DNA of 64,000 nucleotides from Cohnella terricola (GTDB taxonomy: Bacteria > Bacillota > Bacilli > Paenibacillales > Paenibacillaceae). The notes under the pieces are model-generated. The model saw only the letters and a list, made by a program, of their open reading frames with translations, did no database searches and was not told the DNA's origin. A program made the position numbers and the translations under genes. Positions 1-8,195 of this stretch are shown piece after piece. Within the stretch, counting starts at the first letter, position 1. Each line of letters opens with the position of its first letter. The DNA is taken from the NCBI RefSeq assembly GCF_007786475.1, contig NZ_VNJJ01000009.1:1-64000 (forward strand), written 5' to 3'.

Positions 1-103
1 ATTCGTAAGACCCCTGGAAGAACACCAGGTTGATAGGCTCGGGGTGGAAGCGCGGTAACGTGTGGAGCTGACGAGTACTAATCGGTCGAGGGCTTATCCT
101 AAC
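1..103 (+). rRNA. 23S ribosomal RNA, 3' end (partial)
   Basis: The first ~100 bases match the conserved 3' end of bacterial 23S rRNA, including GGTTGATAGGCT, GTGGAGCTGACGAGTACTAA and TCGGTCGAGGGCTTATC. The gene begins upstream of the window. The exact 3' end is estimated. The 5S gene follows on the same strand after ~100 bases, so this is the distal part of an rRNA operon. Confidence 0.95.
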
Positions 104-205
104 AGGTTGGCCCAGTAAGACAAATGATACTTCACCTTTCTTTCGCTCTACACTTTTGTTTCGTATCCGGTTTTCAAGGCGCAAGTCCTTGAAATGAATG
201 ATCTG

Positions 206-323
206 GTCTGGTGATGACGGCGGAGGGGTTCCACGCGTACCCATCCCGAACACGACCGTTAAGCCCTCCAGCGCCAATGGTACTTGGACCGCAGGGTCCT
301 GGGAGAGTAGGACGTCGCCAGGC
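206..323 (+). rRNA. rrf: 5S ribosomal RNA
   Basis: The segment contains the conserved 5S core (CCCATCCCGAACACG, GGGAGAGTAGGACGTCGCC). Its ends pair (CTGGTGATGACG with CGTCGCCAGG) to form helix I. It lies between the 23S tail and an intrinsic terminator. Ends are accurate to a few bases. A small reading frame running across it is an artefact. Confidence 0.93.
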
Positions 324-346
324 TGGACAGATTCATATCTGCATTA

Positions 347-377
347 AAGGTCTTGCTAACAGCAAGACCTTTTTTTG
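347..377 (+). terminator. rRNA operon intrinsic terminator
   Basis: A perfect 10-bp stem (AGGTCTTGCT / AGCAAGACCT) with a 3-nt loop is followed by seven T residues. It sits directly after the 5S gene and should end the rRNA transcript. Confidence 0.9.
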
Positions 378-416
378 TTGCTGCAGCAAATTGGGAAAAA
401 AAGTCGCTCATTTTTT

Positions 417-444
417 TTGTCTCGACAAGCGATTGCGTTATAAT
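417..444 (+). promoter_or_regulatory. probable promoter of the YitT gene at 493
   Basis: TTGTCT and a perfect TATAAT are separated by 16 bp, about 50 bp before the first coding gene and after the rRNA terminator. The call rests on hexamer match and position only. Confidence 0.5.
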
Positions 445-492
445 AAATGAATACGGATTTGAAAACCGACACTCAGCAGAAGGAGACTATCT

Positions 493-1365
493 ATGCCCAG
501 AAACAAACAACACAGAAAACTGAAGTTCACGGATTATCTCATCAAGTTTATTTTCATCACGCTCGGAGCGGTGTTAATGGGGGTCGCTCTTGAAGTTTTC
601 CTGGTGCCGAATGAAGTCATCGACGGCGGAATTACCGGGATTTCCATCGTTTTATCCAAAGTGACGCCCATTGCGCTAGGCGTATTTATATTTCTGATCA
701 ACCTTCCATTCTTGCTTATTGGTTATAAACAGATCGGCAAGACCTTTGCGATATCGACTTTATATGGAGTCGCCGTTATGTCGGTTACGACCGCACTCCT
801 TCATCACGTCGAGCCGTTCACCAACGAAAAGATATTGGCCGTGTTATACGGAGGTCTTATTCTAGGTCTTGGCGTCGGATTGGTGATCCGTTTCGGCGGC
901 GCGCTCGATGGCTCCGAGATCGTGGCGATCTTGCTGTCTAAGAAAATGCGGTTACCCGTCGGACAGATTATTATGTTCTTTAACATCTTTATTTTTATCA
1001 TCGCGGGTTTCGTGTTTGGAGCCGATTCGGCCATGTACTCCATCTTTACGTTCTATATCGCGGCCAAGGTAATGGACATCGTCGTGGAAGGCTTGGACGA
1101 ATCGAAGTCGGCTACGATCATCTCGGGCGAACACGAAGAAATCTCAGAGGCGATCATGGATAGATTAGGAAGAAATACGACACTGATCTACGCCAAAGGC
1201 GGGTATACGAAAGAGGATACGCAGATGATCTATTGCGTAGTGACTCGGCTAGAGGTCGCTAAACTGAAGGCGGTCGTGCATGAGATTGATCCGAAGGCGT
1301 TTATCTCCATATCGAACGTGGCCGACGTTCTCGGGGGAAATATCGAGAAAAAAAGTATTCATTAA
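493..1365 (+). CDS. YitT family membrane protein
   Basis: This 290-residue protein has the YitT family layout. An N-terminal half of about five hydrophobic helices (residues ~17-180, with the family-typical VPNEVIDGGITGIS near residue 40) is followed by a soluble DUF2179 domain (~residues 205-285, with TLIYAKGGYTKEDTQMIYCV). The molecular role of the family is not established. An AAGGAG ribosome binding site sits 8 bases before the ATG. A second, diverged YitT gene lies at 24513, so the family is duplicated within this window. The gene appears monocistronic. Confidence 0.9.
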   Translation: MPRNKQHRKLKFTDYLIKFIFITLGAVLMGVALEVFLVPNEVIDGGITGISIVLSKVTPIALGVFIFLINLPFLLIGYKQIGKTFAISTLYGVAVMSVTTALLHHVEPFTNEKILAVLYGGLILGLGVGLVIRFGGALDGSEIVAILLSKKMRLPVGQIIMFFNIFIFIIAGFVFGADSAMYSIFTFYIAAKVMDIVVEGLDESKSATIISGEHEEISEAIMDRLGRNTTLIYAKGGYTKEDTQMIYCVVTRLEVAKLKAVVHEIDPKAFISISNVADVLGGNIEKKSIH

Positions 1366-1443
1366 TCTGGGAAAAACAAGCTAATAAATATCGGTGTAAA
1401 CCTCCATACTATCCTGAGAAGCGCGCAGGAGCGGAGGGAAATC

Positions 1444-2205
1444 ATGTTCAGATTAAAAGTGCCGGCACTCATCGGTATGTGTTTGTCGATCATCGTCGTC
1501 ACCTGCGGTTTTCAGGGACAGCCGGTCAGAAAAACGCGAGCTTATTACGAAGAACGCGAAGAGGTCGTGTGGGAAGTCCCTATGCAGGAAAAAATGATCG
1601 CGCTGACGTTCGATGATGGCCCCAATCCCGTTACGACTCCGCAAATTCTGGATTTGCTTAACGAGTATGAGGCGAAGTCCACCTTTTTCGTCATCGGCAA
1701 ACGTATGGACCGATTTCCGGAAGTCGTGAAGCGCGAAGCTGCGGAAGGGCATGAAGTCGCGAATCATACATACAGTCATCTGTATTTAAATCATCGCGTC
1801 ACCAGGGAGAAGCTTCTGGAGGAACTCTCGAAGACGGAGGAGAAGATCGTTAGTCTTACGGGCAAGCATTCCCCATGGTTCAGGCCGCCGGGCGGTTTTT
1901 TTAACGATTCGGTCATTCAGATCGCGCGGGAAAAAGGATACAAGATGGTGTTATGGTCATGGCATCAGGATACGAAGGATTGGAGCTCGCCCGGAACGAA
2001 CAAGATTATCAACAAAGTATTGAAGAACGTTCGCAATGGAGACATCATTTTGTTCCATGATCATGTCGAAGGTTCCAGCCAAACGGTACAGGCTCTGAAA
2101 ACGATCCTTCCCGAGCTGAAGAGGCGCGGGTATCAGATGGTCACGGTATCAATGTTAATCCAGCACAAGAAATCGAATTCGCTCCTAGGCAAGCCGCAGC
2201 ATTGA
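1444..2205 (+). CDS. polysaccharide deacetylase (NodB-homology) family protein
   Basis: The 253-residue protein has an N-terminal hydrophobic segment (residues ~6-23, probably a signal anchor; the Cys at 21 lacks a good lipobox) and a carbohydrate esterase 4 domain. The catalytic motifs are visible: TFDDGP near residue 55 (metal-binding Asp), HEVANHTYSH near 102 (metal-binding His pair), and RPPGG near 145. The C-terminal LFHDH is motif 5. Such enzymes remove N-acetyl groups from chitooligosaccharide-like or peptidoglycan sugars outside the membrane; the exact substrate cannot be told. The GCGGAGGGAAATC leader gives a good ribosome binding site. A terminator follows. Confidence 0.92.
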   Translation: MFRLKVPALIGMCLSIIVVTCGFQGQPVRKTRAYYEEREEVVWEVPMQEKMIALTFDDGPNPVTTPQILDLLNEYEAKSTFFVIGKRMDRFPEVVKREAAEGHEVANHTYSHLYLNHRVTREKLLEELSKTEEKIVSLTGKHSPWFRPPGGFFNDSVIQIAREKGYKMVLWSWHQDTKDWSSPGTNKIINKVLKNVRNGDIILFHDHVEGSSQTVQALKTILPELKRRGYQMVTVSMLIQHKKSNSLLGKPQH

Positions 2206-2232
2206 TCCCGAAAGGAAAACCGGCTTATATCG

Positions 2233-2264
2233 AAACCCGTCTCTTAGCAGAGATGGGTTTTTTT
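2233..2264 (+). terminator. intrinsic terminator after the deacetylase gene
   Basis: AAACCCGTCTC and GAGATGGGTTT form the stem, followed by a run of seven T. It lies 28 bp after the stop codon at 2205. Confidence 0.85.
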
Positions 2265-2390
2265 GATATTTAATATCAATTTCTTACAGTATTTATGGAA
2301 CATCAGAAAAATTTAAGAAATTATTAATGATTTTACTGTAAAATGGAAATGAATCGTTATGTTCATATTATACATAGGGGGCTCATTAAT

Positions 2391-3815
2391 TTGCGGAAAA
2401 CTTTATCAACCATTATGGCCTTAGCGGTTTTGCTGGCATTGCTCAGCGGCTGCGGCGGTGGCGGCGGGTCCAAAAAAGTAGAGCAGCTGGAAGAGATAGG
2501 AAAAGACGACGAAGTTAAAATCAAAATTATGTTCTGGGACAGCAATTATTTTTTCCAGGAATACGGCAATATGTTCGCGACTCAATTCCCGAACATCGAG
2601 ATCGAAGTGGTAAACATGCAATCGATCTATAACGGCGATTCGTCGGAACCGATGGATAAAAGATTCGATAAGTTCATCGAGGATAACAAACCGGACGTTT
2701 TGCTTCTGCAGGGATCCGATTACGAGAAATACGCGCAGAATGGGCAGCTGTTCCCCCTTGAAGCGGTTATCGAACAGGACAAGTTTGATTTGGAAGGCAT
2801 CCATCCAGCCATCCTTAAGCTTCTGAGGGAGCAAGGAGGCGGTAAGCTGTACGGACTGTCGCCGGATTTCTCAAGCCAGGCTCTTTATTACAATGTCGAC
2901 ATGTTCAAAAAGTACGGCGTAGAATTGCCGCGCGATTCGATGAGCTGGGAAGAAGTTTTTGAGTTGGCTAAGCGATTCCCGACAGATGGTGATAAGGACA
3001 AAAGAATTTACGGTTTGACGATGGACAGCTATATGTCCATCGATAACCTGATCCAAACGATTGGATCGGGTCAGGACCTTAGAATTCTGAATTCGGACGC
3101 AACGGAATTGAACATCAACACGGATTCGTGGAAAAAAATATTCCAGTCGACGATAGACGCCGCGAAGTCAGGATCAATATATATTCCGACTGAGGAAGAT
3201 AGAAATGGCGCGTTTTCATCGATGGAGGATTACTTCAAGAAAGATCTGTTTATTATGGGCCGTTCGGCTATGTCGTTTAAGCATAGTTACGCGGTTCAGC
3301 AGATTACTCAAGCGAAAGATCAGTTGAAGGATGTTACTCCCGTGAATTGGGATATCGTAACGGCGCCAGTTGATCCGAACAACCGGACGCAGAGCAGCTA
3401 CTTCAGCCTAGGCAATATTTTCGCCGTTAACGCAAACTCCGCTAGTCCGCGCGCCGCATGGGAGTTCGTGAAATACATTAACAGCGACGGATTTGCCAAG
3501 CTGAAGTCGAAATCCAGTTACGGCAATTTGATGAGTCGGACGAAGCACAATCCGGATAAGGACGGCAGGAGCATGGAGCCGTTCTATAAGCTCGAGCCGA
3601 AAGCGAACACGAACAGCGAGTATATGAAAGCGCCAAGTAAATTTTTCGGGGCGTTCTCCGGAGTCGTGAAGCAGGAGGTCGACGCCGTCCTAGCAGACAA
3701 GGAGTCGGTGGAAGAAGCGCTTAAGGCGATCCAACAGAAGGGGCAAGAGGAGCTTGTCAAATCAAGGCAAGAGGCCGAGAAGGATGAAGCTTCCCCTTCA
3801 GCGAGCAACGAATAA
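2391..3815 (+). CDS. ABC transporter extracellular solute-binding lipoprotein
   Basis: A secreted lipoprotein of 474 residues with lipobox LLSGC (Cys ~20), a Gly-rich linker and a family-1 type solute-binding fold. Motifs such as KIMFWDSN and the aromatic YYNVDMFKKYGVELP near residues 165-180 are typical of sugar-binding proteins. I chose the TTG at 2391 because AGGGGG ends 9 bases upstream and the signal peptide then starts at once; an in-frame ATG at 2343 would add 16 residues with no ribosome site. No permease or ATPase genes adjoin it, so it is an orphan binding protein or uses a transporter elsewhere. The C-terminus is highly charged (Glu/Lys). Confidence 0.85.
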   Translation: MRKTLSTIMALAVLLALLSGCGGGGGSKKVEQLEEIGKDDEVKIKIMFWDSNYFFQEYGNMFATQFPNIEIEVVNMQSIYNGDSSEPMDKRFDKFIEDNKPDVLLLQGSDYEKYAQNGQLFPLEAVIEQDKFDLEGIHPAILKLLREQGGGKLYGLSPDFSSQALYYNVDMFKKYGVELPRDSMSWEEVFELAKRFPTDGDKDKRIYGLTMDSYMSIDNLIQTIGSGQDLRILNSDATELNINTDSWKKIFQSTIDAAKSGSIYIPTEEDRNGAFSSMEDYFKKDLFIMGRSAMSFKHSYAVQQITQAKDQLKDVTPVNWDIVTAPVDPNNRTQSSYFSLGNIFAVNANSASPRAAWEFVKYINSDGFAKLKSKSSYGNLMSRTKHNPDKDGRSMEPFYKLEPKANTNSEYMKAPSKFFGAFSGVVKQEVDAVLADKESVEEALKAIQQKGQEELVKSRQEAEKDEASPSASNE

Positions 3816-3946
3816 TCCAAGATAATACGACGATAGAGGCTCTCCGCGGATGTTTGCACATCCAAGGGGGGCCTTTTCGTCGATTCGCAGTCATATCGGC
3901 GTCGGACGATCGTAAATATGTAAGAAGCGGGAGAGGAGGGCGGCTG

Positions 3947-4384
3947 ATGGATTGGTGGGGAATATGGCTGATCGTAGGGGGAACTCTGCTAATCGCAGAG
4001 CTGTTGACGCTTACGTTTTATTTGCTCTGGCTTGGCGTGGGCGCGATCGTCGCCGCCATCGTCGCGCTAATCGCGCCGGAGGCCTATCTGATTCAAGCGT
4101 TAGCGGGGGGACTTGCGGCGCTTGTTCTGACGATTTACACGAAATCGTTAACCCGGCACTTCAGAAAATCGAAAGGATATCGTGATGTTTACGAAGATTT
4201 TGTCGGCAAGGCGGGTATTGTTATGGAAGCGATTTCTCCCGAGAGTCCTGGAATCGTGAAGATCGGCAGCGAAACTTGGAGCGCCGTATCGCAAGAGGCG
4301 TTGCCGAAAGATGAACACGTAAGGGTCATCGGGCGGAGAACGACGGTGTTGGAAGTCCAGAAGTGGGGAGGCAAAACGGAATGA
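3947..4384 (+). CDS. NfeD family membrane protein (partner of SPFH protein)
   Basis: The 145-residue protein has two to three hydrophobic helices (residues ~4-75) followed by a small OB-fold-like C-terminal domain (~85-140), the layout of short NfeD proteins. Start ATG 3947 is preceded by GAGAGGAGG; an upstream in-frame ATG at 3854 is not. Its stop overlaps the start of the SPFH gene (ATGA at 4381), so the two are translationally coupled. NfeD and stomatin/paraslipin-type SPFH proteins are commonly paired and act together in membrane microdomains. Confidence 0.88.
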   Translation: MDWWGIWLIVGGTLLIAELLTLTFYLLWLGVGAIVAAIVALIAPEAYLIQALAGGLAALVLTIYTKSLTRHFRKSKGYRDVYEDFVGKAGIVMEAISPESPGIVKIGSETWSAVSQEALPKDEHVRVIGRRTTVLEVQKWGGKTE

Positions 4385-5310
4385 TTTATATCGTGGCTTT
4401 AATTGTCATCGTGATCGTGCTTGTTGTCATCCTGTCGGTCAAGATCATCCCTCAACAGCGTGTCGGCGTCGTGGAGCGGCTTGGCAAGTATCATCGCCTG
4501 TTAACGCCCGGAGTGAATATTCTCGTGCCGTTTATCGACAACGTCCGTATTTTCCACGATCTCCGGATTCAGCAAGCGAACGTGCCGCCGCAGACCGTCA
4601 TTACGAAGGACAATGTGCAGGTACAGATCGACACGATCATCTTTTATCAAATTGTTGCGCCCGAGCATGCTACATACGGAATTTCGGATTACGTATACGG
4701 CGTTCGCAATATTACGACAGCGACGCTGCGCCAGATTATCGGGAACATGGAACTCGATGAAACGCTATCCGGCAGAGAAAGAATATCGTCTAATATCCGG
4801 TTGGCATTGGATGAGGCTACGGAGAAGTGGGGAGTGCGAATCGAACGGGTCGAAGTATTGGATATCAAGCCTCCTTCCGATATCCAGGAAGCGATGGATA
4901 AGCAAATGAAGGCGGAGAGGAACAAGCGGGCAATTGTGCTGGAGGCGGAAGCGGCCAAGCAGGATTTGATCCTTCGCTCCGAAGGGGATAAGCAAAGCAA
5001 AATCTTAAAGTCGGAAGGCGAGAAAGAGGCGCGAATTCGCCAGGCCGAAGGATTGCGGCACGCGCAGGAGCTGGAGGCGCTTGGTCAGGCCAAGGCCATT
5101 CAAGCGGTTGCCGAAGCCGAGAAGGTTAGGATCGAGTTGCTCAGATCCGCCGGACTAGACGAGAACGTGCTGGCTTATTATTCGTTCGAGGCACTGGGGC
5201 ACATCGCCAAAGGGCCGGCTAACAAAGTATTTTTGCCGGTCAGCGCGGCGGATACGCTCGGAAGCATCGGCGCGATTGGCGAGGCGTTCAAGAAGAAATC
5301 GTCTGAATAA
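4381..5310 (+). CDS. SPFH domain (stomatin/QmcA-like) membrane protein
   Basis: The 309-residue protein has one N-terminal transmembrane helix (residues ~3-24), an SPFH/band-7 domain (~25-190; QQRVGVVERLGKYHRLLTPG is the family opening) and a long Ala/Glu/Lys-rich coiled coil (~185-255) used for ring assembly. Length and layout fit stomatin-like slipins such as QmcA. It starts in the ATGA overlap with the NfeD gene; an in-frame ATG 18 bp earlier lies within NfeD and is less likely. It is a membrane scaffold protein with no catalytic residues. A second SPFH gene occurs at 25466. Confidence 0.92.
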   Translation: MIYIVALIVIVIVLVVILSVKIIPQQRVGVVERLGKYHRLLTPGVNILVPFIDNVRIFHDLRIQQANVPPQTVITKDNVQVQIDTIIFYQIVAPEHATYGISDYVYGVRNITTATLRQIIGNMELDETLSGRERISSNIRLALDEATEKWGVRIERVEVLDIKPPSDIQEAMDKQMKAERNKRAIVLEAEAAKQDLILRSEGDKQSKILKSEGEKEARIRQAEGLRHAQELEALGQAKAIQAVAEAEKVRIELLRSAGLDENVLAYYSFEALGHIAKGPANKVFLPVSAADTLGSIGAIGEAFKKKSSE

Positions 5311-5319
5311 CGTAAAAAA

Positions 5320-5345
5320 GGAGCCCCCTCGGTAGAGAGGGCTCC
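5320..5345 (-). terminator. intrinsic terminator of the NlpC/P60 gene
   Basis: The hairpin GGAGCCCCCTC / GAGAGGGCTCC lies between two convergent genes. The T-run exists only on the minus strand (six A on the plus strand at 5314-5319), so it mainly terminates the minus-strand hydrolase gene. Confidence 0.8.
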
Positions 5346-5354
5346 CGCGATTCC

Positions 5355-5876
5355 TTACAGCACGCGGCGAGCCGTGATGTAACGCTTGGAATATTTACTT
5401 AGGTCGCTGATCAAAATACCATTAAAGCTACTGCCGATCGTATTGTGAATGAACTGGCCATTGCCGATATAGATGCCAACGTGGTTGACTTTGCCCGGCG
5501 TCGATACGCTGAAGAAGACCAGATCGCCTTTTTTCAGATTACTTTTGGAGACGAATTTGCCTTGCTTGCTTTGTGCTTGGGAGCCCCATGTCAAGTTGAC
5601 GCCTTGCTTGCCGAACACGTACTTCGTGAAGGAAGAGCAGTCGAAGATCAGCTTGCTTGGATTGTTCTGGCCGAATTTATATTTAACCTTCCCTTTAAGT
5701 TGCTTGGCTAATGCGACAATCGAATCGGCTTTCTGTGCCGATGTTTTGCTAGCGGAAGCGGTCGTGGTTGCCGCGTAAGCGGACTGCTGCGTACCGGAGA
5801 TACCTGCACCAACGATGATGACCGCGAAACATGCCGTACCTATAATCAACTTTTTGAGATGTTTTACAATATTCAT
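5355..5876 (-). CDS. secreted NlpC/P60 family peptidoglycan endopeptidase
   Basis: The 173-residue protein has a Sec signal peptide (Lys-rich start, hydrophobic core, cleavage after AYA near residue 35) and one NlpC/P60 domain (~residues 50-173). The catalytic Cys is in FDCSSF, the His in NHVGIYIG, and the third polar residue in FIHN. It has no SH3 or LysM module, so it is a minimal secreted endopeptidase cutting peptide stems of peptidoglycan. The start at 5876 is preceded by AGGAGGGT; the reading frame stays open 45 codons further upstream, but that part lacks a ribosome site and precedes the signal peptide. Confidence 0.92.
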   Translation of the reverse strand: MNIVKHLKKLIIGTACFAVIIVGAGISGTQQSAYAATTTASASKTSAQKADSIVALAKQLKGKVKYKFGQNNPSKLIFDCSSFTKYVFGKQGVNLTWGSQAQSKQGKFVSKSNLKKGDLVFFSVSTPGKVNHVGIYIGNGQFIHNTIGSSFNGILISDLSKYSKRYITARRVL

Positions 5877-6082
5877 ATATACCCTCCTGTTAATTGGCTT
5901 GATGACAGAAGGAAGTATAACATGCTGCTTGTCCCCAATTGGAGAATATAAGGCCATCTTAATATTGGGAATATGTGGCCCAGAGGGCAGCTGATTGACG
6001 GTTATGCCCATCTTCTTCTATAATCTATAGTTATCGGATAATTCTGATATTAATCATTCATTTCATAAGGGAGAGGGTGCTT

Positions 6083-6676
6083 GTGCGGATGTACGAACTG
6101 AAGGATCGGAGTTGGCTTTTCGTCTTTACGGGACCTGACGGTTCCGGTCGGAAATCGGTTGCGGAAGCGGTAGGCCACACCTTTGGCATGGAGAAGATCG
6201 TATCTTACGTTACGCGGCAGCCCAGGCCGGGTGAAGTGAACGGGCAGGATTATCGCTTTATCTCGCATGATTCCTATCGGGAGATGGAGAGCCACGGAGA
6301 ATTTCTCGAAAGCGTCGAGATCGACGGGAATCTGTACGGCATTCGCAGCCTGGATGTCGAGAGTATGCTGGAAAAGCATGATTCGGCTTATTTGATCCTT
6401 AATCGTGAAGGCGCTACCATTCTGAAGAAAATTTACGGCGACAAGGTTGTCCGATTGTTTCTCTATGCCGACCGGCGCACGGTAGAAGAGCGTCAGCGAA
6501 AGCTCGGTTTGCCCGATGACGTGATCTCCCAGCACCTGGGACACTACGATACTGAAATGGAATATCGCGGCTTTTGCGAGCATGCGTTCGAGAATTACGA
6601 TTTGGCACAGACGACCTATGAGATTACGAATACGTTGGAGAATTACTTGCAGCGCGACTTGGTCGATAAGGACTAA
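6083..6676 (+). CDS. guanylate kinase-like domain protein
   Basis: The ~197-residue protein matches guanylate kinase end to end. The GMP-binding signature TRQPRPGEVNGQDYRF lies near residues 45-60, followed by EFLESVEIDGNLYGI. The P-loop near residue 15 is GPDGSGRKS, where the canonical GxxGxGK lysine is Arg and a Lys follows one position later. Nucleotide binding may therefore differ from housekeeping Gmk, and this is probably a paralogue. The start is uncertain: GTG 6077, GTG 6083 and ATG 6089 are in frame; 6083 gives the best spacing (9 nt) from AAGGGAG. A terminator follows directly. Confidence 0.8.
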   Translation: MRMYELKDRSWLFVFTGPDGSGRKSVAEAVGHTFGMEKIVSYVTRQPRPGEVNGQDYRFISHDSYREMESHGEFLESVEIDGNLYGIRSLDVESMLEKHDSAYLILNREGATILKKIYGDKVVRLFLYADRRTVEERQRKLGLPDDVISQHLGHYDTEMEYRGFCEHAFENYDLAQTTYEITNTLENYLQRDLVDKD

Positions 6677-6693
6677 TATTGTTATCAGACGGG

Positions 6694-6737
6694 GACCGCA
6701 ATTCCCGAAGGCGATTCGGGGTTGCGGTCTCTTTTTT
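6694..6737 (+). terminator. intrinsic terminator after guanylate kinase-like gene
   Basis: A 15-bp stem (GACCGCAATTCCCGAA / TTCGGGGTTGCGGTC) with a GGCGA loop ends in CTCTTTTTT. It closes the transcript of the preceding gene. Confidence 0.9.
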
Positions 6738-6978
6738 GATTATATTGCGAAGTTTGAGGTATTCGCGAATGGATGCCCTGCGCCTTGTTATTAGTATCGT
6801 TCCTTAAGAAGTAACTTGGCTGGCGGAGTTACGGGGTGCTTGAAGGCGAACGAGCTGGCCGAGACGAACACATTTCAGACGATCGAGTGGGCATGAGCAC
6901 TTGATAGAAAGATCCCGTTGACGGTCGTGTAAATTCATGGTACTGTATCGTTACAAATCAATCACGTAAAGCGGAAGC
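6738..6978. other. intergenic gap with no gene seen
   Basis: The gap between the guanylate-kinase-like gene and the Tad operon (6677-7049) holds two hairpins and otherwise only short frames without ribosome sites. It presumably carries the Tad operon promoter, but no convincing hexamer pair was found. Confidence 0.6.
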
Positions 6979-7023
6979 ACCGCAAATTTCGACATTAACA
7001 CGTCGGGGTTTGCGGTTTTTTGT
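6979..7023 (+). terminator. hairpin with T-run in the Tad operon leader
   Basis: ACCGCAAA pairs with TTTGCGGT, and an inner CGAC/GTCG extends the stem; TTTTTT follows. It lies 27 bp before the first Tad gene, so it is either a terminator of unseen upstream transcription or an attenuator inside the Tad leader. Confidence 0.65.
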
Positions 7024-7049
7024 GTTTCCGGAAGGGGAGGCGATAGAGG

Positions 7050-8195
7050 ATGGTCAAGCGAGTGGTGCTGGCGGTGGTTCAGCGCGAGTATGCGGCTAAG
7101 CTGGCCGAGTACTTGCGGGAAGAAGAGCCGGGTTGGGATATCGCGGCATATACGCACGACAGCGCCTTGCGAAGAGAACTGCAAGGAAACGGAAAGATCG
7201 ATTTGTTGATCGGACAGCCGGAACTGCTCGGCCAGGTCATGCAGATGTGCGGCAAGGCGGGCAAGATCGTTGCACTGGTGGATGGGAATAGCTCGGTCGG
7301 TGAGCATTGGATCGAGATCGGCCAGTACCAGCCGTTGCCGACGATTTTATCCTCTATTCGCGGCGCCATTGGATTGGAGGCCGCCGTCTCGGCGGAGGGC
7401 TGCCAAACATGGACGGTATTCTCGGCATCCGGCGGAACCGGCAAGACGACGGTCGCCTTGAATCTCGCGAGACAAGCCGGAGAACGTGGATTGCGCGTGT
7501 TTTATTTCAATCTGGAATCGTTAAATGCGACAGCTCTTCTATTCGGGAAGGGCGAACCAGACAGTTTATCCAGACTGTTGTATACACTTCAGACGCATCC
7601 CGAGCAATGGGACGAATTGGCGAAGCGGGCTATCCGGCATCAGCCGCAATTGCGCGCCGATTATATCGACGCGCCCGAGCATCCGGGCGAGAGGCTGGCG
7701 CTAACCCCGGAATTAACGGAGGAATTCCTTCGCAAGCTCAAGAGCCTGGGTCGATACGATCTGATCGTGATCGATCCGGATTCCGGCGCCGACGAATGGC
7801 ATCGGCGGCTGCTCGAAATAAGCGATAGAGTGTTATGGCTAACCCTGGACGATGTCCAGAATTTGCGAAAAACCGAAAAGCTGCTTCGGTATTGGCATGA
7901 GTATTTTGCAGATAAGATGTACAAGTTCGCTATCGTGATGAACAAATCCAATGGCAATAGGTTCGTGAATCGCTTGGAGATGCCGGCAGCTTCCGAGCCC
8001 ATCCTGCTTCCGTACATTCCGCAATGGAAAACAGTTGATCAACCGGGCAGATTGCTCTCCGTGCCGGCGTTCGCCGGGGCGGTTGGGGAATTGCTAGTCG
8101 GATTCGCCGGTTCGGACGGAACAACGAACGGAGGGAGACGAAGAAGGGAGGGAGGATATGAGAACGAGCGGACTCGAAGCGGAGGAGTTGGCTGA
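7050..8195 (+). CDS. TadZ/CpaE-like pilus localisation ATPase
   Basis: This is the first gene of the Tad pilus operon. The 381-residue protein has an N-terminal receiver-like region (~1-110, no clear phospho-acceptor signature) and a ParA/MinD-type ATPase domain (~125-360). The P-loop SASGGTGKTT lies near residue 130 and DLIVIDPDSG near 245. TadZ/CpaE proteins place the Tad secretion machine at a site on the membrane. GGAAGGGGAGG precedes the ATG by about 10 bases. It overlaps the TadA gene by 38 bp, indicating coupled translation. Confidence 0.88.
   Translation: MVKRVVLAVVQREYAAKLAEYLREEEPGWDIAAYTHDSALRRELQGNGKIDLLIGQPELLGQVMQMCGKAGKIVALVDGNSSVGEHWIEIGQYQPLPTILSSIRGAIGLEAAVSAEGCQTWTVFSASGGTGKTTVALNLARQAGERGLRVFYFNLESLNATALLFGKGEPDSLSRLLYTLQTHPEQWDELAKRAIRHQPQLRADYIDAPEHPGERLALTPELTEEFLRKLKSLGRYDLIVIDPDSGADEWHRRLLEISDRVLWLTLDDVQNLRKTEKLLRYWHEYFADKMYKFAIVMNKSNGNRFVNRLEMPAASEPILLPYIPQWKTVDQPGRLLSVPAFAGAVGELLVGFAGSDGTTNGGRRRREGGYENERTRSGGVG

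Noticed and set aside
211-450. Short plus-strand reading frame over the 5S gene
   Set aside because: It lies across the 5S rRNA and its terminator and has no ribosome binding site.
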